A stretch of 64,000 nucleotides of DNA from Phoronis australis. Taxonomy: Eukaryota > Phoronida > Phoronidae. Below are positions 1 to 11,126 of the stretch, in pieces (within the stretch, counting starts at the first letter, position 1; each line of letters starts with the position of its first letter). A program made the position numbers and the translations under genes. The stretch is taken from NCBI GenBank assembly GCA_002633005.1, contig NMRA01000047.1, positions 895,326-959,325 on the forward strand, in the 5' to 3' direction. Below the pieces are notes generated by a model. It saw only the letters and a program-made list of their open reading frames with translations, was not told the DNA's origin and did no database searches.

Positions 1-199
1 TGGCCAAAAGTTGATGTCTGAACGGGACTAAAGGCTATGTGAATTCTTCAACTAGATGTAATTTTATCTTTCCAAATTCATTAACAAAAATAAAGATTAT
101 TAGAAAATTCTAGTCAATTATCATTTTAGCTTATGCTGTTTGGATGTCAAAAAGCGACATTCGGTACAGTTTCTACTATTTGCAGTACTCAGCCTTTGG
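1..199. other. Intergenic flank, no gene seen
   Basis: AT-rich sequence with no convincing coding potential. The stretch around 170-215 (a run resembling AGCCTTTGGAAAATAGAAAA) looks like an inverted scrap of dispersed repeat family A described elsewhere, but the match is short. Confidence 0.3.
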
Positions 200-420
200 A
201 AAATAGAAAAGTGTAAAAAACTAAAATTGCCGCTAAGGGGCACACCGGTAGTCGGATCCGTCCAAAAGTCGTCATCTTCCGTTGTTAACATCGTATAAAT
301 ATACTTACACAATTTCGTTAAGATCCTGCGAACGGTTTAGGAGATACAGCCATAGGCGCAAAAAAACTGCCACTAGGAGGTACCACAGTAGTCGAAATCG
401 TCAGAAAATCATTGTTAGAA
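200..420 (+). repeat. Dispersed tandem-monomer repeat (about 145-bp units), left part
   Basis: Two related monomers start near 228 and 369, each with a GCCACTAGGGGGCAC-like core followed by a GTAGTCGGATCCGTCC-like block, 141 bp apart. The same core recurs at about 4814 and 4964, 150 bp apart, on the other side of the LTR retrotransposon. The repeat therefore predates that insertion or lies in several pieces around it. Such monomers followed by a GGAC-rich tract occur as interspersed repeats in many invertebrate genomes; the exact family is not identified. Confidence 0.55.
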
Positions 421-645
421 TAAATATTGATTAAGTAATTAGTAAGAATAGATCCATTTTAAGTTGCCCAAAATTTGTGCATATGTACTTTTAAATCATG
501 GTGTCAGACTTGTTGACATGTATTTTAAAATCAAAATCTATTTTTAGATGGTGTTTACAACTTTGGGTTCTGGGGTCAAAGTGTTCTAGAGATTCTAGAA
601 TATTTTGAGAACAAATTGTAACAGCCAATAATACGAGTGGATATG

Positions 646-649
646 ATCA
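646..649. repeat. Target-site duplication, left copy (ATCA)
   Basis: ATCA directly precedes the LTR start TGTGG at 650, and the same four bases directly follow the right LTR end ACA at 4693. A 4-bp duplication with TG...CA LTR ends fits retroviral-type integrase. Four bases alone could match by chance, but both sit exactly at the LTR boundaries. Confidence 0.6.
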
Positions 650-1309
650 TGTGGTTTTTATTAGCCAATCACTAAATAAGTAGAATGTTATATTATGGGC
701 TGAAATCAACAAGATAATTAGATGCGCTATAGTAGTTGAAGCATAAAGACTTGCTATGGTGTACAGAAGCAATTGTACGACAGAGCCATCTCGTGGAAGA
801 TTCTAAAAAGGATCTTGGCAAGGGCAAGGGTTAATGAACAGGAAGTTAACTAAGAGCTTGTCACTTGCATTGTGGGTAGTAAGATACTACCTGAAGTGTT
901 GCGTCATCAGCCAGAGACTGTGACCAGCAAGAACAGTCGCGGGTACAAGAAATTGCCTGCAAGTGTTGCATCATCAGAGACGGTGACCAGCAAGTACACT
1001 GTCGCTATACAGTGTGTGTAGTTCGAAGATTCACCAACAGGACAGACATCTAACAAGTGGAGAGTAATAGCTTGGATAGCAGATAAGACATTTGATTGTT
1101 TTGGCTGTTTGATTAAAGTAGTCTTTCAAGAGGGCGCTAGCGTAGTTACTCTTTGTAGTTGATTACTTAATTAACAATAGGTTTCATTTGTCTAATTAGG
1201 GGTTATCATATAATAAATTAATTACTGGATTTGAATATTCACTGTCCATCTACGCACAATCTCAAAGCATAGCTACCTTTTAAAAAAACCCACAGTCAAT
1301 CATCTGACA
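650..1309 (+). repeat. 5' LTR
   Basis: Starts TGTGG at 650 and ends CTGACA at 1309, giving the canonical TG...CA boundaries. Bases 836-1309 align without gaps to 4220-4693. The first 186 bp have no visible partner because the corresponding part of the right LTR lies in the N gap, so the start was inferred from the TG boundary plus the matching ATCA duplication. Confidence 0.75.
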
Positions 1310-1311
1310 TT

Positions 1312-1329
1312 TGGGGGCTAGTCTGGGAG
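1312..1329 (+). promoter_or_regulatory. Primer-binding site, tRNA-Pro-like
   Basis: TGGGGGCTAGTCTGGGAG begins two bases after the 5' LTR. It matches the tRNA-Pro primer-binding site known from murine gammaretroviruses at 15 of 18 positions as I recall that site. Minus-strand DNA synthesis would start here. The tRNA identity is inferred. Confidence 0.6.
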
Positions 1330-1438
1330 AGTTTAAATAAAGGTTTACGTGGTTGTGTTGAATTGTTTTGAATCCTGTAATTACTGTTGGAATATTAATT
1401 AATAAAGTGCATTCTGGGAATAAAATCCTTCCTCTAAA

Positions 1439-3477
1439 ATGGATTTTGAAAAATATATTGCGCAAGCGAAACAATTCGGTTATACCGGTGAAGAGTTAAG
1501 GAAGTGCTCAGAGGGGCTCTTGCAGCAGGCCTTGGAGCGTGAAGAGCGTGCCCATAAACGGAAACTGGAACAGGCAGAGCGCGCCCATAAACAAGAACTG
1601 GAAAAGGCAGAGCTTGCACGAGAACAAGCTGAATACGAACACAAGCTTGAGCAAGAACGAGCCGAGCGGGCCCAAGCTATTGAGATTAGAAGCAGAAGAC
1701 ACTGCAACTCCAAATTGAGCTCAAAGCGACACCTAGTGGTGGGGCTCCAAGCAGTGGTGTACGTACCAGCCGTCCAAAACTGCCAAGGTTCGACGAGCGC
1801 GTCGCCAATCACAGACAGAGGCAACCGGTACATTCTCAACATCGTAGACTATGCCACAAGATATCCACAGGCAGTCCCTCTACCAAGAATAGAAGCTGAG
1901 CGAGTTGCAGAAGCACTATTTGAAACCTTCTGTAGAATTGGCTTTCCACGAGAGGTGCTTAGTGACTGTGGGACACAGTTTACCTCAGAAGTTCTGAAGG
2001 AAGATGCACGGCTAATATCCATGAAGCAACTGTTCACCACTCCGTACAATCCGAAATGCAATGGATTGTGTGAGCGTATTAACGGTGTACTGAAGAATAT
2101 GCTTAAGAAAATGTGCCAAGAGCGTCCACAAGACTGGGACCAGTACTTACCAGCAGTACTGTTCACCTACCGAGAGGTACCACAAGTCAGCACAGGATTT
2201 TCGCCATTTGAACTGTTGCATGGTAGAACCGTGCGAGGGCGCATGCAGGTGCTTAAAGAGTTGCGGACTGGCAATGAAACACCAGACGTACGGAATACTT
2301 ACGAGTATGTCCTAGATTTGCGACATCGTCTGGAAGAGACATGTGAACTGGTGCGGGAAAACTTACAAAATGCTGGTGAAGCATACAAGCACCATTATGA
2401 CAAAAAGACGCAAGATCGTTGCTTCAAAGTGGGAGACCAAGTCTTAATATTGTTACCAACCGACAGTAACGAGCTGCTACTGCAGTGGAGGGGTCCCTAT
2501 GAAGTGACCGAGGTACTCAACAAAATGGGCTACCGAGTAAGGGTTGGTGGAAAGATCAAGACGTACCATGCCAACCTCTTGAAACTCTGCATATCTCGTG
2601 ACCAAAGTGGGGCTGCAAGTAAAGATGATGCAGATCAGAATTCTGACATCGCGGCCATAGCTGTACTGCAGCCTGAAATGGACAATGAAGTTGGTGTTGT
2701 CGATGATGAACATCTACTAGAGCTGGGATCGACAAACCAAAAAGAAACGTACAAAAAAGATGTCAAGATATCAGACGAGCTCACTACTATCCAACAAAGG
2801 GAGGTGATAAGTGTGCTAGAAGAGTACTCTGACATCTTAAGTGAAGTACCAGGTACGACCCATCTGGTTGAGCACAAGATTGAGACCATCAGTGAAGAGC
2901 CGGTGAGAGTCAAGCCGTATCCCCTGCCATATGCCACACGGTCGGTTGTGCAGGAGGAAGTTGACAACATGTTAAAGTGTGGAGTCATAGAACCATCCAA
3001 TGCTCCCTACAACTCTCCAGTGGTCTTAGTGAAGAAGAAGGACGGTTCAAATCGATTCTGCATCGATTTTCGTCGTTTGAACGCCATCACCAAGTTCGAC
3101 TCGGAACCGATGGGCAATTCTGATGACATCATGGCTAAGATCATTAAAGACCAGTATTTTACGAAGATTGATCTAAGTAAAGGATACTGTCAAGTCATTG
3201 TCGCCGAAGAATCACGGCCTAAGACCTCGTTTGCCGTACCAAGTGGTTGCTACAAGTTTGTAAAGATGCCATTTGGTCTGGTAAATTCGGCAGCGACCTT
3301 CAACCGTATGATGAGGAAAATGTTGGCAGGAGCACATAATACAGAACATTATGTGGATGACATTCTGTGCCATAATAAGACCTGGACTGAACACCTTGCC
3401 ACCTTGCGAGACACCTTCCAACGTGTGCGAGAAGCTGGACTAACGATTCGACCCACCAAGTGTTCGGTTGGATCTCG
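1439..3477 (+). pseudogene. Gag-Pol remnant: gag N-terminus, integrase core, reverse transcriptase
   Basis: An open frame from an ATG 130 bp after the LTR runs into the N gap (679 residues visible). Residues 1-80 are a charged, coiled-coil-like gag start. Residues about 84-124 look like gag read out of frame: another frame carries the expected gag continuation (motif PKLPRFDERV), so there is a frameshift near 1690-1700. Integrase resumes near residue 125 with D176 and E212 in D(35)E spacing (VLSDCGTQF, CNGLCERING) and the downstream STGFSPFELLHGR block. The first catalytic Asp and the zinc-binding HHCC region are gone. RT begins near residue 480: VKKKDGSNRFCIDFRRLN, KIDLSKGY (D578), MPFGLVNS, and YVDD at 638-641. 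RT motifs look intact as far as the gap. The long frame is thus a deletion product, not a natural polyprotein. Confidence 0.85.
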
Positions 3478-4219
3478 NNNNNNNNNNNNNNNNNNNNNNN
3501 NNNNNNNNNNNNNNNNNNNNNNNNNNNNNNNNNNNNNNNNNNNNNNNNNNNNNNNNNNNNNNNNNNNNNNNNNNNNNNNNNNNNNNNNNNNNNNNNNNNN
3601 NNNNNNNNNNNNNNNNNNNNNNNNNNNNNNNNNNNNNNNNNNNNNNNNNNNNNNNNNNNNNNNNNNNNNNNNNNNNNNNNNNNNNNNNNNNNNNNNNNNN
3701 NNNNNNNNNNNNNNNNNNNNNNNNNNNNNNNNNNNNNNNNNNNNNNNNNNNNNNNNNNNNNNNNNNNNNNNNNNNNNNNNNNNNNNNNNNNNNNNNNNNN
3801 NNNNNNNNNNNNNNNNNNNNNNNNNNNNNNNNNNNNNNNNNNNNNNNNNNNNNNNNNNNNNNNNNNNNNNNNNNNNNNNNNNNNNNNNNNNNNNNNNNNN
3901 NNNNNNNNNNNNNNNNNNNNNNNNNNNNNNNNNNNNNNNNNNNNNNNNNNNNNNNNNNNNNNNNNNNNNNNNNNNNNNNNNNNNNNNNNNNNNNNNNNNN
4001 NNNNNNNNNNNNNNNNNNNNNNNNNNNNNNNNNNNNNNNNNNNNNNNNNNNNNNNNNNNNNNNNNNNNNNNNNNNNNNNNNNNNNNNNNNNNNNNNNNNN
4101 NNNNNNNNNNNNNNNNNNNNNNNNNNNNNNNNNNNNNNNNNNNNNNNNNNNNNNNNNNNNNNNNNNNNNNNNNNNNNNNNNNNNNNNNNNNNNNNNNNNN
4201 NNNNNNNNNNNNNNNNNNN
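3478..4219. other. Assembly gap (742 N)
   Basis: A run of N. By position it should hold the end of RT, RNase H, the polypurine tract and the start of the 3' LTR. Its true length is unknown. Confidence 0.99.
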
Positions 4220-4693
4220 GAACAGGAAGTTAACTAAGAACTTGTCACTTGCATTGTGGGTAGTAAGATACTACCTGAAGTGTTGCGTCATCAGCCAGAG
4301 ACTGTGACCAGCAAGAACAGTCGCGGGTACAAGAAATTGCCTGCAAGTGTTGCATCATCAGAGACGGTGACCAGCAAGTACACTGTCGCTATACAGTGTG
4401 TGTAGTTCGAAGATTCACCAACAGGACAGACATCTAACAAGTGGAGAGTCCTAGCTTGGATAGCAGGTAAGACATTTGATTATTTTGGTTGTTTGATTAA
4501 AGTAATCTTTAAAGAGGGCGCTAGCCTAGTTACTCTTTGTAGTTGATTACTTAATTAACAATAGGTTTCATTTGTCTAATTAGGGGTTACCATATAATAA
4601 ATTAATTACTGAATTTGAATATTCAATGTCCATCTACGCACAATCTCAAAGCATAGCTACCTTTTAAACAAACCCACAGTGAATCATCTGACA
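4220..4693 (+). repeat. 3' LTR (5' part hidden in gap)
   Basis: Gap-free match to 836-1309 with about 14 substitutions by eye. Ends CTGACA, followed immediately by the ATCA duplication. Confidence 0.88.
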
Positions 4694-4697
4694 ATCA
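4694..4697. repeat. Target-site duplication, right copy (ATCA)
   Basis: Matches 646-649 and abuts the LTR end. Confidence 0.6.
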
Positions 4698-4799
4698 TCG
4701 TCAACCGTCCTCTACATAGTAAGCATATACATGCCAATTTTCACAATCATCCTTTGAGCGGTTTGGTTGATAGAGGGGTGGACGCACAAAAACAGACTC

Positions 4800-5170
4800 A
4801 AAATCACTAAAAATGGCCACTAGGTGGCGCAAACTATGTCGAATCCATCTGAAAACGGGGGGATAGCGTCATCTCACTAATAGGTGCCTACATACCAAAT
4901 TTCATGAAAATCCGTTCAGGACTTTTGAAGATACAAAGGTAAGCGTAAAAAAAATAAAATTGTCACTAGGGGGCACATCGGTAGTCGGATCCGTCCGAAA
5001 GTTTGCACATGCCGTCCCATTCATGAATGGAACATATGTGCTAAATTTGATGAACGTATGTCAAAGGGTTTTGGAGATAGAGCAGCGGACGCCGGACGCC
5101 GCCCGGACGGATGGACGGACGGACGGAGATGACGGCATAATGCGTCCACATATAAATATATGGGCGCATA
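4800..5170 (+). repeat. Dispersed tandem-monomer repeat, right part, with GGAC tract
   Basis: Two monomers with CACTAGGNGGC-type cores near 4814 and 4964 (150-bp spacing) are followed by a stretch reading TTTTGGAGATAGAGCAGCGG and then a GGACGGACGGACGGA tract at about 5095-5128, ending near GGGCGCATAAAAA. The second monomer matches the one at 228 closely (GTAGTCGGATCCGTCC). The simple GGAC run is a likely terminal feature of the repeat. Confidence 0.6.
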
Positions 5171-5181
5171 AAAATGTATAG

Positions 5182-7379
5182 TACTTTTACTAAGTTAAAT
5201 TTTCCAGTTTTTCAGGTATTTGGCTAAATGTGCAGATATGTCGATAAGGTATTACATAACCTTAATGACAGTAGTTTTTCTAATTTGAAAAGAGTAGGTG
5301 ACCAGACACTGGCATACACATCAAGTGATGTTACATTTATTGTCAGGCAGTCTCAGATATCAGACAATAATGTGGGTGTTATCAGTTGTTATTAATAATT
5401 CTTGGTTTTAATTAATTATTAATCAGCCCTGCTGAACTTGCCATGAACACCTGAAAGATGCTTGAACATTAAAACAAATCCAGCCCGTGGATGCTATTAA
5501 ATTGAGCATCCATGGACATTGTCTGACCAGGTATGTTAATTAATGGTTGTCCTGTGTTATACACATTTATAGGATGAACATTTCTACTGATATTCCAGTG
5601 TGTTTAATATGAAAAGTAACAGTAACTCATTTTCTTATTTATTACTGGAAATATACACGGTAAAAATTCTTCAGTTTGGAACACAGTAATGCGGATAGGT
5701 AAAATTTCGTTTTGTAGAATTTCTCAACAAAAAAAAATTCAGGAAAATTTACTTTGCTTTTAGCTTGGTTTATATGGCAAACCAACTATCAAAAAAATTA
5801 GTATACATAAAATTTTCAGCACTTGTAACAATCTGAAAAAAAAATGTCAATTTTAGCAATTGTTTTAGTCCCCAATTGAAGAAGCTTCAGCTTAATTACC
5901 AATCCTGTTACAAATAAAAAAGTGACGTATAAACCAAAGTTGCAAGTTAGCATGACAAATTGAGCCTCCAAACTCATGTACACACACCGTATAGGACTGA
6001 ATGAACATTTGTAAGCTTAAGTGGCCAGGAAATATGTCTGTTCTCTTATCAAATCCGTTGCAACAAGTTGTATTGGGTGCTCCCTCAGCAGGTCAAAAAC
6101 GATCAATTTCAAAACAAGGAAAAATATGAACAAAAGTGTTTTGTTAAGCAAAAAGACACCTATAGTCTCCACTCTGATGACAGTCTGACAATTCTTCACC
6201 TATTAAGCACACACTATGGCTGACACCATATCTCTCAACAAAATGAAGCATTGGGAAAACTCTATTTAATTATTTTTTGTGCTGTATAATTACCGGTATA
6301 GCAAAATAACACTTGGTCAGATTTTCATTGTTTCTAGCATTGCAATCAGTCTTTGAAAAATCAAAAAATCATCAAAAATGACCACTTATTATGTTAGTTA
6401 AAGAGGTGCGTATTGCTAGGATTAATAGCAGGGATTTGCGTTGATATTTGCGGATTAGAAGAGCAAAACTGACTGAGCAAAGTAGGTAAGGTAAGAAATT
6501 CCCACCAAGTAGTCTAGTGTGAAATAAGTGAGGCAAAGTAATTTTGCAAATAATTTTGGACGCATAAAATGAGGAGAGCCCGCGAAATATGTGGAGAATA
6601 ACTGTCAGAAAATATCCCATCCAACATAATTTCAAAAATGCGTTTTTTTGTCTGTGAAACTGATAACCTCACTTTAAAGCACCATTTTAGACACTTACCT
6701 TTCACCACTGAATGATCCAATTACAAAGTGGTGTGGTGAGACCATTATGGGGCTGCTCAAGGCACAGATTTGCAATGTTGTGCAATGAATAACCATCATT
6801 ATCCCAGTTTACATCAGCAGCAAATGACAAAATCAATTCACTATTACCACCTCTCCACACTGCTATTTTTATCAAACATGCCTTTAAACATTGAGCAGAC
6901 CCATGCTTGAAAACATCTGCGCCACGTTTTAAAATCAAGGTCGTGATTGAAAATTCTGAGCTTTTTCTGATCAACGGTGTACTGGAAAGACAAGTGATTA
7001 ATTCAGTTGCTGTGACATGGTCAGCACTCGAAACTAACGAGTAAAACTCTTTTGTCTCCACATAAATGAAGACCACAATGCTGAAACATAAATTTCTATA
7101 TCAGTGATATAGGTATTTTTGCTAAGTGAGAACCTTAGGCACAATGGGCCACAGGTCAGTGAAACAACTAAAATAGCGCTTACTCTCAAGAGTCAGCGAT
7201 GGAAACTGTTAAACGCTTGGCAGTATGATCTTGAACGGTACAGTTTCAAAATTCAACTTTCCAGTCTTTTTAATTGTTCAGGTTATGCAGGATCTTATTG
7301 ACAAGTCTATGGATTTAGCTAAATATCTATAAAAAACTCAAAAACTAGCTCTGCAAAGTAGAAAGCCACACTTTCAATT
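5182..7379. other. Intergenic, no gene seen
   Basis: AT-rich sequence with scattered stop codons in all frames. The longest open frames are short and lack any recognisable domain. I see no tRNA, no tandem array and no clear mobile-element boundary. Confidence 0.4.
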
Positions 7380-7820
7380 TATAACTTTAGATCAATCTGT
7401 ATAGCGTGATCGTGTCTTTTTACTAAAATTTAGTAATACGACTAAATTCCAATTGATGTAAATGTTCAAAATGAAATCTCAAAAGTGCTCAGTTTTCTAA
7501 AACATCCTTTTCGTTTAAAAAAACTTTGGTAGGTCCTCGTGCAAAGGTACATTTTAAAAAATAATACCTAACAACATTTTGGAGAACAACGCATAAAGCA
7601 GAGCCTGTGAAAGTTGATATGAATTTGATGAGCCACTGAAGAGATCTGATGTTCTGAATTTGATGAGTGACTGAAGAAACGTGATGTTCTGAATTTGATG
7701 AACCACTGAAGAGATGGGATGTTCTGAATTTGATGAGTCACTGAAGAGATGTGATGTTCTGAATTTGATGAGCCACTGAAGAGACGTGATGTTCTGAATT
7801 TAGCAAAATTTGGACATTTT
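7380..7820 (+). repeat. Dispersed repeat family B, copy 1
   Basis: Shares an ordered set of blocks with copies near 15.9, 30.4, 38.0, 40.2 and 61.0 kb: a GTTCAAAATGAAATCTCAAA-like block, a GATGTTCTGAATTT-like block, and a terminal block like AAATTTGGACATTTTCCTAG followed by GGTCC. Here the GATGTTCTGAATTT part has been amplified into a tandem array (7621-7795). Confidence 0.6.
7621..7795 (+). repeat. 35-bp minisatellite, five copies
   Basis: Five head-to-tail copies of a 35-bp unit beginning GAATTTGATGAGCCACTGAA and ending GATGTTCT, with a few substitutions between copies. The unit is one internal segment of repeat family B, so this is a local expansion inside a dispersed repeat. Confidence 0.9.
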
Positions 7821-7837
7821 CCTAGGGTCCAACACAA

Positions 7838-10614
7838 TCTTATGATCTACTGCTAGTTTTTGTGCTTTTTGTTGTTTCACTACATAACACCATAACCTTG
7901 GTTTACATTTTTAAAAACGCTCACAGATTATCTTTTCAAAGTGATAATTTTATGAGCACACCCCATGTCATTGGCCCGAAAAATGTTGTTGATGCACTAT
8001 TATATCTCAACTCTGGCTTAAACCAGCACATTGAAAATGCATCTTCCTTGCCCTTATTTTGACTTAACCTAGCCTTACATTTAGACTCTAACACAACTTA
8101 AAGCAGAACAGCTGGTCAAAGCAAATATTTGTGAGCAAAACAAGCCAGTCATCAATAGGGGACCAGTAAATCCTGAAAATTGAGGATCTGCCCATAAACA
8201 CTTTGAAACGAAAAAAGACAGATCAGAAGAAACTAATGTGACCCAAAGTCTTCTAAGTTGACCCGTAGTTTTAAGGCCCTGTACGTCAATTGACCCAAAA
8301 GTTGATTTTTCCAAAATCATGCCTGCAGCTATGAGTTATTCGTCTTCAGTTTGACACATATTTTCCTTGGGTTTTTCGCGCCTCACAGAATACATCCAAC
8401 ATGCTAAAAACAAAGACCAGCAGAACATCCTTTCGGACACTAGTCTACACTCGATCATGGAGAACTGTGCAACATGTGATGTATAAATTAATTAATGGCT
8501 AATCAAAATACATCTTAACCACAACTATTCAGCTCTCAAGTAGAGTAGTAGGACTGAGTACTGTTTTTCCACAAGTGTGTTTTCTCTGAAGAGACTGTTT
8601 TCTCAGCAGATGCACAGATTTCTCAACCATCACTTCACTGGCCAATCAACAGTGGCCATAAATCCTGCTACACAGCCGGCTTCTAACCTGTGCCCCGATT
8701 CGCTGAGCATGTTGAGGGCTTCTCAATGTAAAACCAACAGGCACGCTGGCCTGTGAAGCTCAAAGCTTAGAGGCTATTCCTTGTGATTAGACACATCTTG
8801 CAGCTGACAGCAGATTTAAAACCCATCAACGGCTTCTGCACAATCAAACCATCAGTGGATAAAATGAAGTCTGGTATACCACTTGTCCTTGTAATGGATG
8901 TCATTATTTCTTACTCAGGCACAAGTTACAGGCATTAATGATATGCATGAAACTGAATGCAACTAAGGTAAGTCATTTTAAATAAAATTTAATGAAATGC
9001 AACAGAGGTAAGTGAATTTTACAAAAAATGAATTAAATACAATACAGGTTAGATCTACTTTACAAAAATTAATTTTGGTGACTTTTCATTTTTTATTTTT
9101 ATTTATTTTTTTGGAAGTGTTCCGGTGTAAGATTCACTTTCGAATGAAATATTCGCAACATTTGAGAAAATGACTGTAAATCGAGGGATAACATTTGAGC
9201 TTGGGCAAAAGGCAGAGCAGATAGGAGCAAATACCCATCTTCATTTCAAATTTCACACCAGGTAAGTCCATAGAACCCAGACTAGATAGCCGATGTCAAT
9301 GTCTGGGCAACAACAGATAAGGCTGACCCTTAGTGCACAGAAGATTCATGCAAATAGACTCCTTCAGCATTAATGAATTTTTGTGGATGTGGGCGCTTAC
9401 CAATATGGTAATTGAGCAAGCAGAAACAATCAACAGAAAGATGCTCACTACGAGGCACTAATTGCGTGTCTCATGTTTTAAAAATTTCGCTCTTTCTCCC
9501 GAGTGAGTAGCTACCAGTGTCAATACGACTAATTGTCACAGGCATCACCACTGAAAATTGATCGAATCGAAATAGATTTCAAACAGTGAAATTGATTCTG
9601 TGATCTCATTAAAAGATCGCGAAGATGAGGCGACATCTCCTCAGCCACACTCAAATCTTCATTTGGCATTGCTAAAAATTGTTTAGAATTACATCAACTG
9701 AATTGAAGCCACCTCGGCAACACACAAAACTTTGTCTTGAAGCAACGGCCTCTGTTATTGGGTTGAGAAACAGACCATCTTGGTATTGAATAAGTCTCAT
9801 TCCCAGAATGTCATCTGATGAATCCCCTGTAGTATCTGCCTATCATAGCCGCTTTGCCATTTCTAAGTGATAATTTCACTCAAAACTGATTCAGAGCCGA
9901 GCCTGGATCAGAATGGCTTCAAACTGATAGATTCTGAAAAATTACAATTCCCATCACTACCTGTTATTATGCATTTTCCTTAAAGATTTAAACTTTTCCA
10001 AATTACTGTACTCACACCAGAGATAATAGCCCTCGTACAACACGCAACATATATCATATATCATATCATATCAAAGCTGAGGGTCACTTAACAAGACTAT
10101 TTCTCAAACTTTCGTCTAAATTTCGATTGTTGGCATGACGCCAACAATTTTAACACAATATACAATGCCGCATTGTTATAGCTGGCATCAAACGTGATGC
10201 AATCCTTTACAAATTCAGCACATAACATCTCTATTTTGCCAAGTTCCTCAACAAAAGTAAAGATTATTTTTAGTATATTTTTAGCTTAGTTTTATTATAT
10301 AAACAACACAAAATAACATTTAGTAAACATTGTATTATTTAATTATTTATATTTAGAGAATCTGCCTCTGAAAAATAGAAAACAACAATCCTGGCAATTA
10401 TGTTTGTGCAAAACATAACGAATAATCACATTGACGTAGGATTATGAAACCAGGTCTTAGTACTTTTCAGCACACCTGGATAATTAAATATCATATAAAA
10501 CGATTCTCAAAAAATGAACTTACACCCAGATTTGATTCCGTGTGACATGAATGGCCATTGAATAGGTCCGGGCTAGATGTAAAATAATATAAAATGCACC
10601 CTTATTCCACAGTA
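7838..10614. other. Intergenic, no gene seen
   Basis: No coding signal that I trust. About 8950-9060 holds roughly three degenerate copies of a 50-bp unit (AATGCAACNNAGGTAAGT followed by an A/T-rich stretch), each containing a splice-donor-like GGTAAGT. A short TATCATATATCATATC-type simple repeat lies near 10047-10075. Confidence 0.4.
10609..10614. repeat. Flanking direct repeat ACAGTA (left)
   Basis: ACAGTA directly before CAGGGC at 10615 and again at 11121-11126 directly after the right end; probable target-site duplication. Confidence 0.6.
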
Positions 10615-11120
10615 CAGGGCTTGGAATGACCAATGACAAAAAACGCGGAAACTTATATGACCCAAATCATGCGCGCTACCCAGCCTTGAAATGGTCGATG
10701 TCAATCTTTCCCCGACAAAAATCGGGAGGACTAAAAAAAAGAAAAAAAAACGTTACCACCATCAGTAGCATGCGTCTGCGTCCTTTTAGGTCGTCCGTCC
10801 ACTCCCAATCCACACACTTTTGGCTGCAGGGCCATAGTATTTGTCGTCGCGGTTTACAATAACACGAGACGCCATTGAAAATAACACCACGCTATCCCAG
10901 ATGCCCCGCAATGTTGACAATTTACGTTCCTCCGAAACATAAAGAGCAACTTCCGCTTTTCGAGGTGAACGTCGTCTGCAGTGACTCGGTAAGAAAGGAA
11001 TTTGCCGCGGAAATTTTATATCAAATCCGATTTTTTTTACGCGGAAATATAATAAAATGCGCGGAAAGCACATTTGAAAAAAGCGGAAATCCGCGTTTCC
11101 GCGGAAAATTCCAAGCCCTG
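10615..11120. mobile_element. Non-autonomous TIR DNA transposon, hAT-like
   Basis: A 506-bp element with terminal inverted repeats: the left end reads CAGGGCTTGGAAT and the reverse complement of the right end reads CAGGGCTTGGAAT. It is flanked by a perfect 6-bp direct repeat ACAGTA. CAGGG-type ends are typical of hAT elements, but hAT target duplications are usually 8 bp, so the assignment is tentative. The interior is clearly richer in G+C and CpG than the surroundings (CGCGG repeats near 11005-11105). The open frames on both strands at 10786-11163 lie inside or across this element and show no transposase motif. Confidence 0.75.
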
Positions 11121-11126
11121 ACAGTA
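11121..11126. repeat. Flanking direct repeat ACAGTA (right)
   Basis: Partner of 10609-10614, abutting the right terminal inverted repeat. Confidence 0.6.

Larger units (their letters stand above)
650..4693 (+). mobile_element. Gmr1-like Ty3/gypsy LTR retrotransposon, internally deleted
   Basis: Two direct LTRs flank a tRNA-Pro-like primer-binding site, a gag start, an integrase core and then a reverse transcriptase. Integrase upstream of RT with a Ty3/gypsy-type RT is the arrangement known from Gmr1-like elements; ordinary Ty3/gypsy elements have integrase last. Most of gag, the protease and the integrase N-terminus are missing, and RNase H would fall in the N gap at 3478-4219. The aligned parts of the LTRs (836-1309 and 4220-4693, 474 bp each, no indels) differ at roughly 14 positions by eye, about 3 percent, so the insertion is not very recent. 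The copy is not autonomous. Confidence 0.85.

Noticed and set aside
3460-4307. Open frames starting before and ending after the first N gap
   Set aside because: Products of the Ns; the only real coding here is the RT frame that enters the gap.
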